A stretch of DNA of 64,000 bases from NCBI GenBank assembly GCA_029964075.1, contig CM057135.1, positions 248,001 through 312,000 of the forward strand, written 5' to 3'. The DNA comes from Patiria pectinifera (taxonomy: Eukaryota > Echinodermata > Asteroidea > Valvatida > Asterinidae). Positions 63,994-64,000 of the stretch are shown in pieces. The notes beneath the pieces were generated by a model that saw only the letters and a program-made list of their open reading frames with translations, searched no databases and was not told the DNA's origin. A program made the position numbers and the translations under genes. Numbering within the stretch: the stretch's first letter is position 1; each line of letters starts with the position of its first letter.

Positions 63994-64000
63994 AATGACA

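Larger units (their letters stand above)
61605..64000. mobile_element. Polinton (Maverick) relic, runs off the window
   Basis: Three Polinton hallmark parts stand together: a retroviral-type integrase on the minus strand (61605-62393), a small membrane-type protein (62427-62826) and a capsid-like region (62850-63993) on the plus strand. The divergent layout is usual for these elements. Several breaks, roughly five, mark it as a fossil. The end repeats and the polymerase, ATPase and protease genes are not in the window. The inner part is well preserved, so it is not very ancient. Confidence 0.8.

Overview
The window is animal DNA, most likely from a marine invertebrate; I cannot name the species. 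Evidence for a eukaryote: GT-AG introns, several classes of eukaryotic mobile element, and long non-coding stretches. No operons, rRNA or tRNA genes are seen. Almost everything recognisable is a transposable element or its relic. No gene can be assigned with confidence to the host's own gene set.

Left third (1-20.6 kb): a decayed LINE (1-1785) and the 3' end of a second LINE (4246-4823). A 1.16-kb non-autonomous DNA element (1859-3019). A broken Myb/SANT-like transposon gene beside a terminal repeat (5404-6152). A spliced integrase-core (DDE) gene with clean splice sites (6466-7882). Several fold-back elements (4.9, 8.7, 13.0, 19.9 kb). A minus-strand pair formed by a YR-retroelement-type ORF and a HECT C-lobe exon (10.5-12.9 kb). 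A 1.3-kb direct duplication (13.65 and 18.54 kb) carrying pieces of an unrecognised coiled-coil gene.

Middle (20.6-46.4 kb): a nested pile. A broken Crypton (20.67-22.10) abuts an internally deleted LTR element (22104-45720). Its right LTR is split by two later insertions. One is a Ty3/gypsy element (25831-35459, duplication TTAT) that carries an SGNH-hydrolase-like ORF after pol. The other is an 8.5-kb near-perfect palindrome (36850-45386) with AG...CT ends and a 6-bp duplication CGTGCC. Each palindrome arm encodes the same zinc-finger/acidic-repeat protein, and the axis is a 1.2-kb simple repeat that switches strand. This palindrome is the best candidate in the window for an undescribed element. 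Right of the pile lies a decayed transposase-like gene (45.7-46.3 kb).

Right third (46.4-64 kb): a DD33E Tc1/mariner-type transposase with one in-frame stop (47490-48575). A second copy of the 1.16-kb element (50047-60276), split by a young Ty3/gypsy element (50509-59592) with 676-bp LTRs and a tRNA-Leu primer site. At the edge, a broken Polinton relic (integrase, small membrane-type protein, capsid-like region; about 61.6 kb to beyond the window). The palindrome's termini and 6-bp duplication match the known habits of Polintons, so the two may be related; this is inference.
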